Shown one piece after another: positions 1-8,387 of a stretch of 34,465 bases of DNA. The notes beneath the pieces are model-generated. The model was not told the DNA's origin and did no database searches. It was given only the letters and a program-made list of their open reading frames with translations. Position 1 is the first letter of the stretch. Each line of letters begins with the position of its first letter. A program made the translations under genes and the position numbers. The DNA is taken from NCBI RefSeq assembly GCF_021462405.1, contig NZ_JAKEDU010000006.1, positions 99,845 to 134,309 of the forward strand, read 5' to 3'. The DNA comes from Thermus tengchongensis (GTDB lineage: Bacteria; Deinococcota; Deinococci; Deinococcales; Thermaceae).

Positions 1-18
1 TCGTGGCGCAAGCCACGA
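1..18 (-). terminator. Hairpin with GCAA-type tetraloop downstream of the radical SAM gene
   Basis: Seven-base perfect arms (TCGTGGC / GCCACGA) enclose the loop GCAA on the + strand, or TTGC on the - strand. It begins 8 bp past the stop codon of the leftward radical SAM gene, so it is a plausible transcript end for it. There is no clear U-tract, and the window edge hides what lies to the left, so it could equally serve a rightward-read neighbour. Confidence 0.5.
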
Positions 19-26
19 CGGGGTAC

Positions 27-1100
27 TTAGTAAAGGAACTCCCGGATATCGTACCGGGCCACCCTTAGCCGCATCCGGCGCAAGGCTGAGGCCCAAGCAG
101 CCAGCTCCTCCTCCACTTGGGAAAGGGGCTCCAAACCCAGGGCGGCATAAGGGGTACGCGGTTCCACCTGGAAAGGGGATAAGTAGATTACATCCTCCTT
201 GCCCAAAGGGAGCTCAGCCATGAGGGCCAGGCTTTCCCGGCGGTGGGCCTCCGCGTAGGCCACGCCCCCAGCCCCCACCATTAGGATCACCCCTAAGGAA
301 AGCCCGGCCTCCTTGAGGCTCCGCACCAAGGACAGGGCCTCCCTTGGGTGCCCAGGCTTGTTGAGGAGGGCCAAGAGGGGAGCGTGCCCCGTCTCCAGTC
401 CGATATAGACCCTCCTAAGTCCCAGCTCCCAAAGCCTTAACCACCAAGAAACCTCCTTCTTAAGCCCGGTGAAGAGGTCCAAAAAACCCAGGATGGGTTC
501 CCCAGGAAAGGTCTGGCGGACCTCTTCCAGAAGGGGGAGAAGAGGCTCGCCCAAGGCCAGGGCGTTGCCATCCCCCAGGAACACCCCCCGCCTTAAGAGC
601 CTCCCCCTTCCCAGGAGTTCCAAAACCCGTTCCACATGCTCCCGGAAAGCCCCCGGGCTTCGCTTCTGGAAGGGGCGATCCTGGTAGAAGGAACAGAAGG
701 CGCACCGGTTCCAGGTGCAGCCCGTGGTGGCCTGGAGGACCACGGAAAGGTAGGCATCCGGAGGGAGAATGCTCACGGGCCAGGTGTAAGCCCGGCGATA
801 AGGGGTGGGGTCGGAAAGGGCCTCCGGGGTCCAGCGAAGTACCTCCTCCCGGCGCCCAGAATCCTTGAGATGGGCCTCCGCTATGTCCAGGATCTCACGG
901 TAGACCTCCAGGGCCTCCGCCTCCGCCAGGCGTCGCCTCCTCCTCTCCCCCTCCCGGTAGCGCAGGTGCAGGGTTCCGTCCAAGGCCCTCTTGTAGGTGA
1001 GCCCCTGGCGGAAGTAGTGGTAGGGCCGTCCCTCCCGATCGAAGGAAAGGACCCTGTTCCCCAGGGAGAGGACCGTGGCTTCCGGGCGCAAAAGCTCCAC
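27..1100 (-). CDS. Radical SAM protein of unknown substrate (COG1032-like Fe-S oxidoreductase)
   Basis: The 357-residue protein carries the cluster motif C128-TWNR-C133-AF-C136, spaced CX4CX2C. This is the GC-(P/T)-x-NRCxFC variant known in a group of radical SAM proteins, as opposed to canonical CX3CX2C. A following ExGD-like stretch (GVFLGDGNAL) and a GLETG segment fit the SAM-binding half barrel. The three Cys should hold a 4Fe-4S cluster that cleaves S-adenosylmethionine; the substrate cannot be read from the sequence. About 100 residues precede the barrel. The start is a GTG chosen because a TAACCT -10 box ends 6 nt upstream, giving a probable leaderless mRNA. The gene stands alone, divergent from the phosphotransferase, so context gives no pathway. 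Confidence 0.85.
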   Translation of the reverse strand: MELLRPEATVLSLGNRVLSFDREGRPYHYFRQGLTYKRALDGTLHLRYREGERRRRRLAEAEALEVYREILDIAEAHLKDSGRREEVLRWTPEALSDPTPYRRAYTWPVSILPPDAYLSVVLQATTGCTWNRCAFCSFYQDRPFQKRSPGAFREHVERVLELLGRGRLLRRGVFLGDGNALALGEPLLPLLEEVRQTFPGEPILGFLDLFTGLKKEVSWWLRLWELGLRRVYIGLETGHAPLLALLNKPGHPREALSLVRSLKEAGLSLGVILMVGAGGVAYAEAHRRESLALMAELPLGKEDVIYLSPFQVEPRTPYAALGLEPLSQVEEELAAWASALRRMRLRVARYDIREFLY

Positions 1101-1106
1101 GCCCTT

Positions 1107-1112
1107 AGGTTA
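1107..1112 (-). promoter_or_regulatory. Leaderless -10 box of the radical SAM gene
   Basis: TAACCT (TANNNT) on the - strand lies 6 nt before the GTG start at 1100. No convincing -35 was seen. Confidence 0.45.
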
Positions 1113-1196
1113 AGCGCTGCCGGGGGTGCGGCTGAGGAAGACGTACTCAAAGGGTCAGAGCCCATCCATGGGGCATTTCATCCCCCTCGAGACCCT

Positions 1197-1202
1197 TAGA
1201 AT
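1197..1202 (+). promoter_or_regulatory. Leaderless -10 box of the phosphotransferase gene
   Basis: TAGAAT is followed by 7 nt and then GTG at 1210. The fixed spacing, also seen at other genes here, decides the start of the downstream gene. Confidence 0.5.
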
Positions 1203-1209
1203 AAGCCCC

Positions 1210-2061
1210 GTGGTGCTCTCGGCCCTGAAGGGCCTTCTCTCTCCTGATACCCTTTCTCGCCTCACCCCCCTGGGCGGCTTTGAAGCCCGGGTGTACACGG
1301 ATGGGGAAAGGGTCTACAAGGTATACCGGCCTGGCGAGGCCCACCTGGCGGCCCTCGAGGCCGAGAGGATGGCCCGCGCTGGCCTGGGAAGCTTCGTCCT
1401 GGGGGTGGCCCAGGTGGAGGGGCAAGGGGTCCTGGTCATCCGCCATTTTCCCGGAAGGCCCTTCAGCCCCGAAGCCTTCACCCCCAAGGCCCTCGCCGCC
1501 CTCTCCCACCTCTTCCTCTCCCTCCACCGCCTCCCCGAGCCGGGGTACGTGGAACGGGAAGAGCTTTTGGAGAGGCTAGAGCGCTTCGCTGAAAGCCTGG
1601 GCTCCGTGCCCGAGGCCTTGAGCCTCATCAAGGCCCTTATGCGGGAGACCACCTGGGTGGCGGGGGTGGAGAAGCGCTTCTGTCATCGGGACGCCTGGGC
1701 GGGGAACCTCCTCCTTAAGACCCAGGAACACCGCTCCCATGACGACCCCGAGGTGCTCCTGGTGGACTGGGTCCGCTCCGGAGGCGACGATCCCGCCCGG
1801 GACCTGGCCCTCCTCAAGACGGGAAGCCTGGACCTCTTGGGGGAAAGGGCAGCCCGGGAAGCCCTTTTCCGCCTGGTGCAGTTTTACCCCAAAGAGGTGC
1901 GGGAGCGCCTGGCCTTTTACGTGCCCCTCACCTACCTCCACGACCTCCACTGGTTCCGCACGAAAAATCCTGAGGGCTTCCTCGAGGCCCTGGCGGACAA
2001 GCTCCCCCGGGCCCTGAGCTTCTTCCAAGACTGCTTTCCCCTGGGAAACCGGGCGTGTTAG
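1210..2061 (+). CDS. Aminoglycoside-phosphotransferase-fold (APH family) small-molecule kinase
   Basis: With the start at GTG 1210 the product is 283 residues. The catalytic loop reads H159-R-D161-x4-N166 (HRDAWAGN), matching the HxDxxxxN signature of APH/choline-kinase enzymes. D186 in LLVDW is the metal-binding Asp (DFG equivalent). A probable ATP-site lysine is K37 in VYKVYRPG. The reaction is ATP-dependent phosphorylation of a small hydroxyl compound; the acceptor is not predictable. The frame is open further upstream to 1126 with an ATG at 1168, but a TAGAAT -10 box ending 7 nt before GTG 1210 favours the shorter, leaderless form. Its TAG stop lies 11 bp before upp, so the two may be co-transcribed. 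A role in resistance is not implied by the fold. Confidence 0.75.
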   Translation: MVLSALKGLLSPDTLSRLTPLGGFEARVYTDGERVYKVYRPGEAHLAALEAERMARAGLGSFVLGVAQVEGQGVLVIRHFPGRPFSPEAFTPKALAALSHLFLSLHRLPEPGYVEREELLERLERFAESLGSVPEALSLIKALMRETTWVAGVEKRFCHRDAWAGNLLLKTQEHRSHDDPEVLLVDWVRSGGDDPARDLALLKTGSLDLLGERAAREALFRLVQFYPKEVRERLAFYVPLTYLHDLHWFRTKNPEGFLEALADKLPRALSFFQDCFPLGNRAC

Positions 2062-2064
2062 GCT
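2059..2064 (+). promoter_or_regulatory. Possible -10 box overlapping the upstream stop codon, for upp
   Basis: TAGGCT includes the TAG stop of the phosphotransferase and ends 7 nt before the upp ATG. It matches the leaderless spacing seen elsewhere in the window, but a G-run just before the ATG could also act as a weak ribosome site. Confidence 0.3.
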
Positions 2065-2071
2065 TTGGGGG

Positions 2072-2698
2072 ATGAGGATCACCCTGGTGGACCATCCCTT
2101 GGTCCAGCACAAGCTGGCCCACCTCCGGGATAAACGCACGGGCGCCAAGGACTTTCGCGAGCTAGCGGAGGAGATATCCCTCCTCATGGCCTACGAGGCC
2201 ATGAGGGACCTAGAGCTTACCGAAACCACCGTGGAAACCCCCGTGGCCCCAGCCCGGGTCAAGGTGCTTTCCGGCAAGAAGCTGGCCCTGGTGGCCATCC
2301 TGCGGGCTGGATTGGTCATGGTGGAGGGCATCCTCAAGCTGGTGCCCCACGCCCGGGTGGGGCACATCGGCCTCTACCGGGATCCCGAGTCCCTAAAGCC
2401 CGTTCAGTACTACGCCAAGCTACCCCCGGATATCCCCGAGCGCCGGGTCTTCCTCCTGGATCCCATGCTGGCCACGGGCGGAAGCGCCAGCCACGCCCTT
2501 ACCCTCCTTAAGGAAAAGGGGGCCACGGGGATCAAGCTCATGTGCCTCATCGCCGCCCCCGAGGGCCTGGAGCGCATCGCCCAGGACCACCCCGACACCG
2601 AGGTGGTGGCGGCGGCCATCGATGAGCGCCTAAACGAGCACGGCTACATCGTCCCCGGCCTAGGCGACGCGGGGGACCGCATCTACGGGACGAGATGA
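2072..2698 (+). CDS. upp: Uracil phosphoribosyltransferase
   Basis: This cytoplasmic salvage enzyme converts uracil and PRPP to UMP and diphosphate. The 208-residue length is standard. The PRPP-binding loop [12 protein letters not shown] is intact near residues 127-138, and the C-terminal uracil-recognition segment [17 protein letters not shown] is typical. The N-terminus ([17 protein letters not shown]) also matches the family. Its stop TGA overlaps the ATG of the next gene by 4 nt, so translation is probably coupled to the WecA-type transferase, linking UMP supply to a UDP-sugar-using step. Confidence 0.96.
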   Translation: MRITLVDHPLVQHKLAHLRDKRTGAKDFRELAEEISLLMAYEAMRDLELTETTVETPVAPARVKVLSGKKLALVAILRAGLVMVEGILKLVPHARVGHIGLYRDPESLKPVQYYAKLPPDIPERRVFLLDPMLATGGSASHALTLLKEKGATGIKLMCLIAAPEGLERIAQDHPDTEVVAAAIDERLNEHGYIVPGLGDAGDRIYGTR

Positions 2699-3783
2699 CG
2701 GAGCTTCTCAAGCGCATCGGCGTGGCCGAGCCCACGGGCACGGGCTGGCTCACCGTGGCCTTCGCCTTCCTGGTGGCCCTTTTCTTCACTTGGCGGTTCC
2801 TGCCCCAGGTGCGCCGCTTCGCCCTCAAGGTGGGCTGGGCGGACATGCCCAACGAAAGGCGCCTCAACCGGGAGCCCCTACCCAACGCTGGGGGCCTAGC
2901 GGTCTACGCCGGGGTGGTGCTGGCCCTGGTGGTGGCCGCCTTCCTAAGGCCCATCCTGGTGGAACAGGTGCTTATCCAAATCCTCGCCATCCTCTTGGGA
3001 GGAGCTTGGCTGGTGCTGGTGGGCTTCATCGACGATCAGTTCGGCCTTCCCCCCCTCTTCCGCCTCTTCGTGCAAACCCTGGCCGCCCTCCTGCTCATGG
3101 CGGTGGGGGTGCGGTTCGAGGCCGCCTTCGGCACCCCCCTGGATCCCGTCTTGGGATTTTTCCTCACCTGGCTCTGGGTGGTGGGGATTACCAACGCCCT
3201 GAACCTCATGGACGGACTGGACGGCCTGGCGGGGGGCATCGCCTACATCAGCGCCATGAGCCTCCTCTTCGTGAGCGCCCAGTTCCCCTTCTGGGCCGCA
3301 GGCACCTTGGTCCTGGCGGCCTTGGCGGGGGCCTCCTTGGGCTTTTTGCGCCACAACCTGCACCCGAGCCGCATCATCCTGGGGGACGCGGGGGCTTACT
3401 TCCTGGGCTACACCCTGGCGGCCACGGCGCTTCTCGGCAACCTGAAGCTCACCACCTTTTTGGGCCTCCTGCCCCCGGCCCTCTTTCTCCTTCTCCCCAT
3501 CCTGGACACCACCCAGGTGGTGGTGCGAAGGCTATTACGGGGGCAAAACCCCCTTTCCACCCCCGGCAAGGACCACATCCACCACCGCCTCCTGGCCCGG
3601 GGGCTCTCCCAGAGGCGGGTGGCCTTCCTCCTGTGGGGGCTCGCCCTCCTCTTCAACCTTCTGGCCATGGCCTACCTGGGCATGCCCAAGGAGGCCATCC
3701 TGGCAAGCCTTTTCGCCACGGTTTCCGGCCTAGGATGGGTGACCTACCGCCGCCTCAGGGCCGTTTGGAGGGGGGCAGAATAG
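2695..3783 (+). CDS. WecA/TagO-type undecaprenyl-phosphate N-acetylhexosamine-1-phosphate transferase
   Basis: An integral membrane protein of 362 residues with about 10-11 hydrophobic segments. It belongs to the polyprenyl-phosphate HexNAc-1-phosphate transferase family that contains MraY, WecA and TagO. Family motifs seen: FIDDQFGL (the acidic pair), [15 protein letters not shown] (Mg/lipid site), [11 protein letters not shown], and DHIHHRLL. The His-rich last motif marks WecA/TagO rather than MraY. It should transfer GlcNAc-1-P (or similar) from UDP-GlcNAc to undecaprenyl phosphate at the inner leaflet, starting a cell-wall polymer or S-layer-linked glycan. It overlaps upp by 4 nt and is 1 bp from the 2-epimerase gene, so these form an operon. 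Confidence 0.9.
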   Translation: MTELLKRIGVAEPTGTGWLTVAFAFLVALFFTWRFLPQVRRFALKVGWADMPNERRLNREPLPNAGGLAVYAGVVLALVVAAFLRPILVEQVLIQILAILLGGAWLVLVGFIDDQFGLPPLFRLFVQTLAALLLMAVGVRFEAAFGTPLDPVLGFFLTWLWVVGITNALNLMDGLDGLAGGIAYISAMSLLFVSAQFPFWAAGTLVLAALAGASLGFLRHNLHPSRIILGDAGAYFLGYTLAATALLGNLKLTTFLGLLPPALFLLLPILDTTQVVVRRLLRGQNPLSTPGKDHIHHRLLARGLSQRRVAFLLWGLALLFNLLAMAYLGMPKEAILASLFATVSGLGWVTYRRLRAVWRGAE

Positions 3784-3784
3784 C

Positions 3785-4877
<1,093 letters not shown>

Positions 4878-4903
<26 letters not shown>

Positions 4904-6074
4904 GCCATGGGCGCAGCTGGTAAAGCCCCACCATCAGCACCGCTCCTCCCAAGACCAAGGCGGCCAAGCGCCCCCCGAGAAGTTCAAAGAGAAGCCCGGT
5001 GAGGTAGGCCCCAAGGGGCCCGGTACCCAGCATCACCAGGCTGTACACCGCCATCACCCGGCCCCTGAGGCGGTCGGGCACGGCGAGCTGCACCAGGGTG
5101 TTGGCGTTGATGAGCACGGAGATCATGCCAAACCCCCCCAGGGCGAGGAAGAGGGGGGCCAGGCCGGGGTAGGGCAGGAAGAGGCCCAGGTGGGCCAGGG
5201 CCAGGAGGAAGACCCCGAGGAGGAGGCGCACCGGCTTGGGCCGCCCCGTGAAGGCCATGACCAAAGCCGCCCCCAGGGCCCCCATGCCCACGCTGGAGAG
5301 CAAAAGGCCGTAGCCGGCGGCCTCCATCCCCAGGACCAGCCGGGCGTAGGCGGGGACCAGGGTCTGGAAGTTCATGCCCAGGAGGGTGGCGAAGAGGACC
5401 AGGCCCACCACCCGGCGCACCAGGGGGTGGTCCAGGACGAAGCGCACCCCCTCCCCCGCCTGCCGCCAAAAGCGGCCGTCCCCCCCTTCCCCGGCCGGAC
5501 CCCCGGGGAGGCGCTGGAGGACCAGGAGGAGGGGCAGGAAGGAGAGGGCGTTGGCCAGGTAGGCCACCCCCACCCCGAAGAGGGCGATGAGGAGGCCGGC
5601 AAGGGCCGGGCCCAGGAGGCGGCTCAGGTTGAAGCCGAAGGAGTTCAGGGCGATGGCCCCGGGGTAGCGTTCCCGCCCCGCCAGCTCCACGGTGAAGCTC
5701 TGGCGCACGGGCAGGTCCATGGCGTTCAGGGCCCCGTAGAGGAAGGCGAAGAGGAGGACGTGGGCGTAGTCCACCAGCCCGGTGAGGATGAGGAGGGCCA
5801 TGAGGAGGGCCAAAAGCATCATCCCCCCTTGGGTGAGGAGGAGGAGGGCCCGCTTGGGGTAGCGGTCGGCCAGCACCCCCGCGGGGAGGGAGAGGAGCAA
5901 GGAGGGCAGGAACTGCAGGGCCACCACCAGCCCAAGCCGCTCGGCGCTCCCCGTGAGGAGGAGGACCAGCCACCCCTGGGCCGCGGCCTGCATCCAGGTG
6001 CCCATCTGGGAGGTGAAGAGGGCCAGCCAGTAGGGGCGGTAGAAGGGGTCCTTGAGGAGGGCCAGGGCCAGCAC
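4878..6074 (-). CDS. Major facilitator superfamily exporter (DHA3/EntS-like)
   Basis: A 398-residue, 12-helix membrane protein. The loop 2-3 motif [10 protein letters not shown] matches MFS motif A (GxxxDRxGRR). N-terminal [17 protein letters not shown] and the [12 protein letters not shown] stretch resemble the MFS_3/enterobactin-exporter type of H+-coupled efflux pumps. The substrate is unknown. The start is GTG at 6074, placed 6 nt after a TAGGAT -10 box. A perfect TGACCGGTCA palindrome lies just upstream and suggests repression, perhaps by a TetR-type protein, though no regulator gene is adjacent. The 3' end overlaps wecB by 26 bp, tail to tail. Confidence 0.88.
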
Positions 6075-6080
6075 CCCTTT

Positions 6081-6086
6081 ATCCTA
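6081..6086 (-). promoter_or_regulatory. Leaderless -10 box of the MFS exporter gene
   Basis: TAGGAT on the - strand is followed by AAAGGG and then GTG at 6074, giving 6-nt spacing. The operator-like palindrome at 6095-6104 sits in the upstream spacer. Confidence 0.5.
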
Positions 6087-6094
6087 AACCTGAC

Positions 6095-6104
6095 TGACCG
6101 GTCA
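6095..6104. promoter_or_regulatory. Operator-like palindrome TGACCGGTCA
   Basis: A perfect 10-bp palindrome, with one further matching A/T pair outside, lies 9 bp upstream of the exporter -10 box. It is 81 bp from the divergent protease -10 box. The position fits a repressor site for the exporter. The cognate protein is not in the window. Confidence 0.5.
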
Positions 6105-6184
6105 TTACCCGCCCCTGAGCCCCCGCAGGCCCCAGGGGGATGGGGGAAAGCCCGCCCCCCGTTCCGGGCGGGGGCCCTGCCCCT

Positions 6185-6190
6185 TATACT
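6185..6190 (+). promoter_or_regulatory. Leaderless -10 box of the M50 protease gene
   Basis: TATACT, close to consensus TATAAT, ends 6 nt before ATG 6197. This supports starting the protein there and not at the upstream in-frame start at 6140. Confidence 0.6.
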
Positions 6191-6196
6191 TGGGGC

Positions 6197-7288
6197 ATGT
6201 TCCAGCGGGGTCTGCCCCTCTTCCGCATCCTGGGGATCCCGGTCCACCTGGACCTCTCCTTCCTGATCATCCTGCCTCTTTTGGCCTTCCTCATCGGCAG
6301 CAACCTGCCCCTTTACCTCAGGCTCTTCGGCCTGCCCCCCCAGGAAGGCCTCCTCGAGGGGGCAAGGCCCTTCCTCTTGGGCCTCCTGGCGGCCATAGGC
6401 CTCTTCCTCTCCGTGCTCCTCCACGAGCTGGGCCACGCCCTGGCGGCGCACCGCTTCGGCATCCCAACCCGGCGCATCACCCTCTGGCTCCTGGGGGGGG
6501 TGGCCCAGATGGAGCGCATCCCCCGGGAGCCCCTGAAGGAGCTCTGGATCGCCCTGGCGGGCCCGGCGGTGAGCTTCGCCCTGGCCCTCTTCTTCCACTT
6601 GGCCCGCACGGAGGCCGGGGCCTTGGGCTTCCTCACCCACTACCTGGCCCTGATCAACCTGATGCTGGGGCTTTTCAACCTCCTCCCCGCCCTACCCCTG
6701 GACGGGGGGCGGGTGTACCGGGCCCTCCTCGCCCTGCGCAAGCCCTACCTCCAGGCCACCCGGCAGGCCTTGGCCCTGAGCCAGGCGGTGGCCTGGGCCT
6801 TGGGGCTTTTCGGCCTTGTGGTCTTCAACCCCTTCCTGGTCCTGATTGCCTTTTTTGTGTACATGGCCTCGAGGGCCGAGGGGGAGGCTGCCCTCCTAGC
6901 CCAGGCCTTAAGCGGGCTCAAGGTCAAGAACCTCATGACCCCAAACCCCTTGGTCATCCCCCCCTCCCTTTCCGTCCAGGAGGTCCTGGAACTGGCCTTG
7001 GCACATAAGGTTTCCGGCTTCCCCGTGGTGGAGGAGGGGCGGGTTTTGGGGGTGGTGGGCCTCGAGGGGCTGGAGGGCGCCAACCCCCTGGCCCCGGTGG
7101 GCCACTACCTGAAAGAACCCCTGGTCCTTGCCCCCGAGGAGGACGCCCTCACCGCCCTGGAGCGGATGGCCGAGCGGGGGTATGTCCGGGCCCTGGTCAT
7201 GGAAGGGGACCAACTTCTCGGCATCCTCAGCAAGACCGATCTCCTCAGGGCCTTCCAGATACGGGTGCTGGGACATCCCTCACCTTGA
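6197..7288 (+). CDS. Site-2-protease-family (M50B) intramembrane zinc metalloprotease with CBS pair
   Basis: A 363-residue protein. The zinc motif H76-E-L-G-H80 lies in a transmembrane helix, and the second motif N161-LLPALPLD169-GGR supplies the third ligand. About six membrane helices span residues 10-225. Residues about 243-355 form two CBS repeats, each beginning like KNLMTPNPLVI and GHYLKEPLVLA, which in other proteins bind adenine nucleotides and gate activity. The family cleaves membrane-embedded substrates such as anti-sigma factors; the target here is unknown. The start ATG 6197 follows a TATACT -10 box by 6 nt. Its TGA stop lies inside the -35 box of the next promoter, so the TAXI locus starts immediately. 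Confidence 0.92.
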   Translation: MFQRGLPLFRILGIPVHLDLSFLIILPLLAFLIGSNLPLYLRLFGLPPQEGLLEGARPFLLGLLAAIGLFLSVLLHELGHALAAHRFGIPTRRITLWLLGGVAQMERIPREPLKELWIALAGPAVSFALALFFHLARTEAGALGFLTHYLALINLMLGLFNLLPALPLDGGRVYRALLALRKPYLQATRQALALSQAVAWALGLFGLVVFNPFLVLIAFFVYMASRAEGEAALLAQALSGLKVKNLMTPNPLVIPPSLSVQEVLELALAHKVSGFPVVEEGRVLGVVGLEGLEGANPLAPVGHYLKEPLVLAPEEDALTALERMAERGYVRALVMEGDQLLGILSKTDLLRAFQIRVLGHPSP

Positions 7289-7313
7289 CAGGTACCCTAG
7301 GGTAGGGTAGGTT
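7285..7313 (+). promoter_or_regulatory. Promoter of the TAXI-TRAP transporter locus
   Basis: TTGACA (7285-7290), a 17-bp spacer and TAGGTT (7308-7313). The -35 box contains the stop codon of the M50 gene. The spacer and -10 are made of repeated TAGGG units. Confidence 0.65.
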
Positions 7314-7318
7314 AGGGG
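7298..7318 (+). repeat. Short G-run repeat (TAGGG-like units) inside a promoter
   Basis: Four G-runs (GGG, GGG, GG, GGGG) separated by TA, TA and TTA lie in the spacer, -10 and start region of the TAXI promoter. The pattern could fold as a G-quadruplex or be a tandem protein site. Confidence 0.5.
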
Positions 7319-7342
7319 CGCAAAAGTATACGGGAGGTGGCC

Positions 7343-8326
7343 ATGAAGAGAATCCTTATCCTCCTCGGTTTGGCAGCCCTGGGCCTAGCCCTGGCCCAGA
7401 AGCCCAAGGTGGTCATCGGCACCGGCAGCACCGGGGGCGTCTTCTTCTACTACGGCACAACCCTGGCCGACATCTTGAACAAGGCCGGGGTGGCCGAGGC
7501 CCAGCCGGTGCAGACCGGGGGCTCCTACGACAACCTCCAGCTCCTGCGGGACCGCACCGGGGGCGGCACCTACTACTGCGCCCTCACCACCACCGACTCC
7601 GCCTACGTGGCCTACACCGGCGAGGAACCCCGCTTCAAGGACAAGCCCGCCAAGAGCCAGCGGGTTCTCTTCTACATGTACCCCTCCTTCATCCACCTGG
7701 TAACCACGGAAAAGTCCGGCATCAAGGTGGTGCAGGACCTTAAGGGCAAGCGGGTCTCCACGGGCCAGCCCGGCTCCAGCACGGAAAACCTGGCCCTTCT
7801 GGTGCTCCAGGGAGCGGGGGTGAAGCCCGAGAGCTTCGCCAAGCGGGAGCGCCTACCCGTGGCCGAGGGGGCCAAGGCCCTGGCCGAAGGCACCCTGGAC
7901 GCCTTCTTCTGGGTGGGAGGCGTGCCCACCAGCTCCATCGTGGAGCTCTCCCAGACCCTGGCCCGCAAGGGGGACCGCATCTACCTGGTGCCCATCGACC
8001 CCAAGAGCACCACCGCCCAGGTGGCCATGAAGAAGTTCCCGGGCCTGGTGGACCCCTACAACGTGCCCAAGAGCGTTTACAACACCCGCACCGACGTGCC
8101 GGGGTTGGCCACGGGCAACATCGTGGTCTGCCCGGACACCCTTCCCGCGGAGGCGGGCTACGCCATCATGAAGGCGGTGTTTGACAACCTGGACACCCTG
8201 CGCACCGCCGTGGCCGCTGCCAAGGACACCAGCCTCGAGGCCACCGCCAAGCTCTTTGGCAGGCTCCCCATCCCCTTCCACCCCGGAGCCGAGCGCTACT
8301 TGAAGGAGAAGGGCCTCATCAAGTAG
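7343..8326 (+). CDS. TAXI-family TRAP transporter substrate-binding protein 1
   Basis: A 327-residue periplasmic binding protein. A signal peptide covers residues 1-18 (cleavage likely at ALA/QK). The N-terminal strand-loop IGTGSTGGVFFYYG and later VSTGQPGSSTEN are TAXI (NMT1-like) ligand-pocket motifs. It resembles the T. thermophilus protein crystallised with L-glutamate/glutamine as a GluR0-like ligand core (recalled), so an acidic amino acid is a reasonable but unproven ligand. Two Cys, in TYYCALT and VVCPD, are shared with the second binding protein and might pair. ATG 7343 is preferred over GTG 7337 because GGGAGG lies at proper spacing before it. A strong hairpin separates it from the permease gene, which should raise its relative expression. 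Confidence 0.92.
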   Translation: MKRILILLGLAALGLALAQKPKVVIGTGSTGGVFFYYGTTLADILNKAGVAEAQPVQTGGSYDNLQLLRDRTGGGTYYCALTTTDSAYVAYTGEEPRFKDKPAKSQRVLFYMYPSFIHLVTTEKSGIKVVQDLKGKRVSTGQPGSSTENLALLVLQGAGVKPESFAKRERLPVAEGAKALAEGTLDAFFWVGGVPTSSIVELSQTLARKGDRIYLVPIDPKSTTAQVAMKKFPGLVDPYNVPKSVYNTRTDVPGLATGNIVVCPDTLPAEAGYAIMKAVFDNLDTLRTAVAAAKDTSLEATAKLFGRLPIPFHPGAERYLKEKGLIK

Positions 8327-8336
8327 GCCATGCCTG

Positions 8337-8375
8337 AGCCCGGGTGCCCTGGAAGCCTCCAGGCCCCGGGCTTTT
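8337..8375 (+). terminator. Hairpin plus U-tract between binding protein and permease
   Basis: The outer stem AGCCCGGG / CCCGGGCT encloses an inner stem CCTGGA / TCCAGG with loop AGCC, followed by TTTT. It looks like a partial intrinsic terminator that limits read-through into the permease gene, whose ribosome site starts 3 bp later. Confidence 0.8.
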
Positions 8376-8387
8376 GTGGAGGCAAGC

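Noticed and set aside
1126..1209. Longer N-terminus for the phosphotransferase
   Set aside because: No ribosome site, and the TAGAAT -10 box with 7-nt spacing supports GTG 1210; kept as an alternative because the evidence is only positional.
7298..7318. Telomere or integrated linear-replicon end
   Set aside because: Only four short imperfect units inside an ordinary promoter, with intact genes on both sides.
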